NCBI GenBank assembly: GCA_946414885.1
Contig: CAMKQH010000010.1
Location: 62,001-126,000 of the forward strand
From: an uncultured Lachnospiraceae bacterium
GTDB lineage: Bacteria; Bacillota; Clostridia; Lachnospirales; Lachnospiraceae
Length of the DNA stretch: 64,000 nucleotides
Direction of reading: 5' to 3'
Shown here piece by piece: positions 59,407-64,000 of this stretch. Numbering within the stretch: the stretch's first letter is position 1; the number at the start of each line of letters is the position of its first letter. Below the pieces are notes generated by a model, which did no database searches, was not told the DNA's origin, and was given only the letters and a program-made list of their open reading frames with translations. The translations under genes were made by a program, and so were the position numbers.

Positions 59407-59931
59407 ATGGACGACAATTATATGAAACGTTGTTACGAGCTGGCGATCAGCGCCGGAAAAAAGGGCTATGATACTTTTGGCGCAGTTCTTGTTCATAAAG
59501 GGGTAATTCTGGAAGAGGCTGAAAATACGGCAGACTATGTTCACAAGATATTCGGACATGCGGAATTCAATCTGGTTCATAAATGCGCTAACAAGTATTC
59601 CGATGAAATCTTGGAAAACTCGGTCGTTTATTCCAGTTGTGCACCCTGCGAACGGTGCTTGGCGGCAATCGCGTCCCTTGGGGTGCACAAAATCGTATGC
59701 GGTGTCTCCTATAAAGAGTTTTGCAAGTTGTTGCCCTTTGATTACCAGGCGGTGGATCGCGAAGGGTTATTAAAACAATTGGGCATTCAGATGACGCTCA
59801 CAGAATCTGTACTCGAAGAAGAAGGGATGCACGTATTTGAATGGTGGGGCGGTGAATATCACCCGCTTGAGGAACTCATTGCGGAAATGGATGAAGTGAA
59901 AAAGAAACAAAAAACAGGAGTAACAGATTAA
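59407..59931 (+). CDS. Nucleoside/cytidine deaminase-like protein
   Basis: HAEFNLVHK and SSCAPCERCLAAIASLGVHKIVCG zinc-binding motifs. Confidence 0.88.
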   Translation: MDDNYMKRCYELAISAGKKGYDTFGAVLVHKGVILEEAENTADYVHKIFGHAEFNLVHKCANKYSDEILENSVVYSSCAPCERCLAAIASLGVHKIVCGVSYKEFCKLLPFDYQAVDREGLLKQLGIQMTLTESVLEEEGMHVFEWWGGEYHPLEELIAEMDEVKKKQKTGVTD

Positions 59932-60689
59932 TGAACCTGCGAGATTGCTACATTGAAGAGGATCTGTTTCCCAAAATCTTTACCGATTATGAAGAGAGGG
60001 AATATGGAATCCTTTTCTTTAATACTGATAATAAGGATTCTTATGATTCGAACCATGCAGTGATATATAAAGATAAGATTCATGATCTGCAGCATGTACT
60101 TTCGGATATTACCGAGTTTTATAAGGAAAAGGGATGCAGTCCCATCATATATCAATCCATGCTAGATGATAATTGGTTCGATGAAATACAAGAAGAACTC
60201 TCGGCGGCTGGGTTTAAGAGTTGGATCGAAGGCCAGGAATATATGCTCCAAGTGGACGAGAACAGTATCATTCCCAATCCGGAAATAAAAGTCATAAAAG
60301 TTTCGGAATGGAGCGAAGGGATAGAGAATGTGTTTATTGAAGCGGAAGAACCATGGGAGATCAAGGTAGCGAAGAAAACGCTGGACTGCCCGGAAACATG
60401 GATGTTTGCAGCAAGTATGAATGGTAAGATTATCGGATTATTGTACGGACATATTTCAGAGAGAGCCTGCCGGGTAGATTATCTTCTTGTTTCCAAGAAA
60501 CATAGAAAAGCCGGTGTGGGACGTGCTCTGTTTTATAACTATGTGGAATGGTGCAGGCAAAATGGTATTGATAATGTCTATATATGGCCGGACGGAGAGA
60601 CACCCAAAAGAATATATGAAGAAGGCGGCTACAGAGTGGTCCAGGTCCGCAGGGCAGGGCGAGCGGTAATAAGGGAAAAGCGATTATGA
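59931..60689 (+). CDS. GNAT family N-acetyltransferase
   Basis: VDYLLVSKKHRKAGVGRALFYNYVEWCRQNGIDNVYIWPDGETPKRIYEEGGY. Confidence 0.88.
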   Translation: MNLRDCYIEEDLFPKIFTDYEEREYGILFFNTDNKDSYDSNHAVIYKDKIHDLQHVLSDITEFYKEKGCSPIIYQSMLDDNWFDEIQEELSAAGFKSWIEGQEYMLQVDENSIIPNPEIKVIKVSEWSEGIENVFIEAEEPWEIKVAKKTLDCPETWMFAASMNGKIIGLLYGHISERACRVDYLLVSKKHRKAGVGRALFYNYVEWCRQNGIDNVYIWPDGETPKRIYEEGGYRVVQVRRAGRAVIREKRL

Positions 60690-60974
60690 AGACTGTAGAT
60701 ATATTGGGGTCGAACAGATTTGAAAACTATACAAAGACACGCGACGGCAGCAGGGCGATTATCATACATGACGGGAAAAGGCCGGATGAGGCTTACTGAT
60801 GTTGAAAAAGAGCGTGGAGTTCAGCCTGAATGGCTTCCTTTGCAGAATACGATCGAATTGTTCTCCATGCTGAAGTTGAATTTCGTGACAGGGGAGATTG
60901 CTGTTGTGATGATAAACCAAAATCCAGATGTAGATCAGACTGAGTCAGGAGTAGAACAGCTTACGTCATTGTGA
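60686..60974 (+). pseudogene. Decayed NUDIX hydrolase remnant (internal deletion plus frameshift)
   Basis: From 60686: MKTVDILGSNRFENYTKTRDGSRAIIIHDGKRPDEAY* (NUDIX-like N-terminus); other frame KERGVQPEWLPLQNTIELFSM resembles NUDIX C-termini; no GX5EX7REUXEEXGU box remains. Confidence 0.5.
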
Positions 60975-61004
60975 GTTTTGAGGGTTATCTCTTTGGTAAA
61001 GAAT

Positions 61005-61544
61005 ATGGAAATAAGAACAGATCGCTTAAATATCATTCATTACTATTATCCGGGAACCGATCCGTGGAAAAATATAATGGCTCTTCCGGAGGAGGAAGCA
61101 TTCAGGATAGCAGCGAAACTGGCAGCCGAGCATCCGGATACTACAAGTTTCGGACGTTTTGCCGATTTTGAGAATTACTATCTTAACCGTAAGCAAACAG
61201 ACGAGTACGTAAGGGAATCCTTTATTCAACTGGGTGGAAAGCCCAAGCTTATGCATCCGTTTTCTTTTACACTGAATGAATGTGAATATCTGCGTAAGTG
61301 GTTCAGTGAAGGCGAAAAGCTTGTTCTTAAGCTTGATGAAATTCCTGACGATCAGATCAGTTTTACGATTGGAGACAGCTGTGCACAGATCACAAACGGA
61401 ATAAAACCGGAGGTGCTAACCAAAGAAATGCTGATGAGGAGAATAGCTGAATGTGGAAATTCGGCAGAGGCGTTCCTTAAGGCATCACTTGGCAGGTTTG
61501 CGTATGTTGAAATCCAGCTGTGGTATAGACCAGCGGAAACATAG
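61005..61544 (+). CDS. Protein of unknown function (about 179 aa)
   Basis: Complete ORF MEIRTDRLNIIHYYYPGTDPWKNIMALPEEEAFRIAAKLAAEHPDTTSFGRFADFENYYLNRK... Confidence 0.65.
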   Translation: MEIRTDRLNIIHYYYPGTDPWKNIMALPEEEAFRIAAKLAAEHPDTTSFGRFADFENYYLNRKQTDEYVRESFIQLGGKPKLMHPFSFTLNECEYLRKWFSEGEKLVLKLDEIPDDQISFTIGDSCAQITNGIKPEVLTKEMLMRRIAECGNSAEAFLKASLGRFAYVEIQLWYRPAET

Positions 61545-61597
61545 CATAAATGAGGCTGTGCTAACCATGCAGTGATATTTAAAGGGGGAGGTTCATT

Positions 61598-62563
61598 ATG
61601 GAGTTTGACTGTATAAAAGAGGCGTTATCCAGTTATAATATCACTGCGTCGGAAATAGAATTGCTGAGACACAATGAGAATCTGACCTATCGTGTGGGAA
61701 AGGACTATTTGTTGCAGATTCATGAGCCGGCAGAGGGGTTCACGGCAGATTTTTTTTATGACGGTTTTGATCGTATCGAGATTTATAAAGCAGAGCTTGC
61801 ATTTCAGGAATACTTAAAGAACCGGGGCATGCAGATACGTGAAGCAGTTGAGAATCGTTGGGGTGAACGCATAACGAAATTGCATAATGGTACGTATGTT
61901 ACGCTTTCAAAATGGATCGAAGGCGAATCGTTAGACAAACTTGAATTGAATGATGAGATATGTTATCAGATAGGCGGGATGCTCGCACGTTTGCATCAGA
62001 ATGCAAAGGGTTTCCAGGCATCTCCGGTAAAATCATACGGTAAGGAACATTGTGAATGTACGAAAAAAAGAATACAGGCGTTGGAAAATCTGGAGTTGAG
62101 TACTGAGTATTCGGCGATCATGCAAAAGTGCTGTGACCATGCCGGGACAGTATTGGAAAAAGCGCGGGATGAATTTCATATGATCCATGGTGATCTGTCT
62201 GTGTCAAATATCCTGCAAACACCTGGAGGGCTGGTGCCTATTGATTTTTCGTTTTTCGGAATGGGACATCCGATGTATGATCTTGCAGTTCTGTTTGGGA
62301 ATATCAGCGGATTGGTACGCAGACAACAAATGGCAGAAGGCTATCGGAATGCGGGCGGAACAATCCGTTATGACGTGTTAGATGCCTGTTTCATACTTTC
62401 GTTGTTAGATTGTATCGGAATTCATTATGAACAGTGGAGTAAACAGGAATGGTTTGCATCCAGAATGGGGCGATGGCATAAGGAAAACTTGGAACCGTAT
62501 GTGCAGGGAGAGCGAATATATGCGGACGATTTTTATCTGTTGCACGTACAGAGCACAGGGTAA
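61598..62563 (+). CDS. Aminoglycoside phosphotransferase-like kinase
   Basis: EIELLRHNENLTYRVGKDYLLQIHEP; FHMIHGDLSVSNILQTPGGLVPIDFSFFGMGHPMYDLAVLFGN (Brenner HGD and D motif). Confidence 0.88.
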   Translation: MEFDCIKEALSSYNITASEIELLRHNENLTYRVGKDYLLQIHEPAEGFTADFFYDGFDRIEIYKAELAFQEYLKNRGMQIREAVENRWGERITKLHNGTYVTLSKWIEGESLDKLELNDEICYQIGGMLARLHQNAKGFQASPVKSYGKEHCECTKKRIQALENLELSTEYSAIMQKCCDHAGTVLEKARDEFHMIHGDLSVSNILQTPGGLVPIDFSFFGMGHPMYDLAVLFGNISGLVRRQQMAEGYRNAGGTIRYDVLDACFILSLLDCIGIHYEQWSKQEWFASRMGRWHKENLEPYVQGERIYADDFYLLHVQSTG

Positions 62564-62824
62564 GAATATTCGCAAGCAGTGCGTCGCGATATCGCACGTA
62601 AATTCGCAAGCAATGTCTGTGTCCAGACAAAGCCTGCGCAGCTTGTTGGGGTCATCCCCCCAATCCCCGGAAACATCTGCATAAGCAGATGAGCTACGCG
62701 ATTAAGAATCGCTATCATACAACTTAGAAATTTTTGAAAAAACTCTTGGCATCAAAGAACGCAAGTTCTATATTATTCAACGGAGATACTATGCCCAAAA
62801 ACAAAAATACTGATAAGTGCCATG

Positions 62825-62854
62825 AGCCTGAATCCTTGTGATTTGGGCTTTTTC
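62825..62854 (+). terminator. Candidate terminator
   Basis: agcctgaatc (62825-62834) / gatttgggct (62840-62849), pairs fully when G:U is allowed, followed by a T run. Confidence 0.5.
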
Positions 62855-63055
62855 TATTGCGGCAAGCTGACATATATTCCAGAATAGAAAGAACTGCCGG
62901 AATCAGTGCATTCCTTGGAAGATTATACAGGTCGATGCAGATGGTATTGTGATCGATTTGAGTCCAATCGGAACGTGGCATATCATAATGTCAAAAATCA
63001 AATTGACAGAAAGGTCGGATAATCATATAATAATGTCAAAAAGCGAGGTGGCAGT

Positions 63056-63355
63056 ATGGCGAAGATAAGCACTCTTGAAGATGCTCTTAAAAGAATAGAA
63101 GAACTGGAAAAAGAGGTCGCGCTTCTTAAGGAGGAAAACGAAAAACTTCTCGGCCGCAATTTTGGTGGGCGCAAGAAACATGATGAAGCATGGATGGCCT
63201 CATATAATGATTTTGCCATTAAGCTTGAAAATGGAATGACGATTTCTGAGATAGTGGCTGAGGGTGATATCAGTATCAGAACTGCGTATCGATATCTGGC
63301 ATATTACAGGGAACTGCAGAAAGTAGTTGATGGTTCAAAAAGTGTTCGGAAGTGA
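63056..63355 (+). CDS. Small coiled-coil plus resolvase-like HTH protein (99 aa)
   Basis: ALKRIEELEKEVALLKEENEKLLGRNFGGRKKHDEAW...NGMTISEIVAEGDISIRTAYRYLAYY. Confidence 0.7.
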   Translation: MAKISTLEDALKRIEELEKEVALLKEENEKLLGRNFGGRKKHDEAWMASYNDFAIKLENGMTISEIVAEGDISIRTAYRYLAYYRELQKVVDGSKSVRK

Positions 63356-63386
63356 ACACTTTACAGATAATAATTTGGAGGTTCTT

Positions 63387-64000
63387 ATGGCGAAGACGAT
63401 AAAGAAAGAAACGATACATGCAGCTGGTATCGATATAGGAATTTATACAACAGACTTCAAAAATGAATTTATATCACTGACGGATATAGCCAGATATAAA
63501 AGCATTGATCCGAGAATCACAATTCATAACTGGTTGCGGGGAAGAGATGTAGTTGAATTTTTGGGATTATGGGAGGTTTTACATAATCCTGATTTTAAAC
63601 GTATCGATTTCGATACGTTTAAAGAAGAGGCGGGGACAAACGCATTTGTATTTTCAATCAAGAACTGGACTGACGAGTTAGGTGCAATAGGGCTGTTTAC
63701 AAAATCAGGAAGATATGGCGGCGGAATTTATGCACACATTGATATTGCGTTTGAATTTGCGTCATGGATTTCACCGGAGTTCAAACTGTACATTATAAAG
63801 GACTATCAGAGACTAAAGTCTGATGAGAACAGCCGCCTGTCTCTGAGCTGGAATCTGAACCGTGAGATTGCAAAGCTGAATTACCGCATCCATACAGATG
63901 CTATAAGGGATAACCTGATTCCTCCGGAACTTACACCTGATCAGATTTCATATAAGTATGCAAATGAAGCTGATCTTTTGAATGTTGCTCTATTTGGCAT
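63387..64000 (+). CDS. KilA-N domain-containing protein (truncated by the window end)
   Basis: From ATG 63387: MAKTIKKETIHAAGIDIGIYTTDFKNEFISLTDIARYKSIDPRITIHNWLRGRDVVEFLGLWE..KSGRYGGGIYAHIDIAFEFASWISPEFKLYIIKDYQRLK; open to 64000. Confidence 0.88.
   Translation, partial: MAKTIKKETIHAAGIDIGIYTTDFKNEFISLTDIARYKSIDPRITIHNWLRGRDVVEFLGLWEVLHNPDFKRIDFDTFKEEAGTNAFVFSIKNWTDELGAIGLFTKSGRYGGGIYAHIDIAFEFASWISPEFKLYIIKDYQRLKSDENSRLSLSWNLNREIAKLNYRIHTDAIRDNLIPPELTPDQISYKYANEADLLNVALFG

Noticed and set aside
60720-60974. 84-aa ORF as an intact gene
   Set aside because: Better explained as the C-terminal piece of a decayed NUDIX gene.

Overview
The window is a Firmicutes (Lachnospiraceae-like) chromosomal segment centred on oriC. 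Left of the origin, genes on the minus strand are rpmH-rnpA-yidD-yidC-jag-mnmE-mnmG-rsmG-(orphan DegS-like kinase)-parA-parB, followed by serS, a two-component system with an oversized solute-binding lipoprotein, PadR/DUF2812, GH43 and SulP. Right of the origin, genes on the plus strand are dnaA-dnaN-yaaA-recF-gyrB-gyrA, followed by an antiporter, an ECF sigma/LytM pair, cstA, two-component systems, mutS2, a VTC/DUF4956/carbohydrate-binding cluster, a small lipoprotein-like peptide plus radical SAM/SPASM operon, a pseudo-HtrA, yhaM and an RlmD-type methyltransferase. From about 59.4 kb to the end the content is accessory-like: deaminase, GNAT, a decayed NUDIX gene, a phosphotransferase and a KilA-N protein. 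Best candidates for something undescribed: (1) the two-gene peptide + radical SAM/SPASM operon at 53.6-54.9 kb with its own consensus promoter; (2) the HtrA-like protein next to it, which appears to lack all three catalytic residues; (3) the ECF sigma factor paired with a membrane protein whose LytM domain has lost its metal ligands; (4) a 43-bp-arm inverted repeat at 49.8 kb; (5) several tandem repeats (16, 15, 42 and 62 bp). No rRNA, tRNA or CRISPR array was found. All family assignments come from reading motifs by eye, without database searches.
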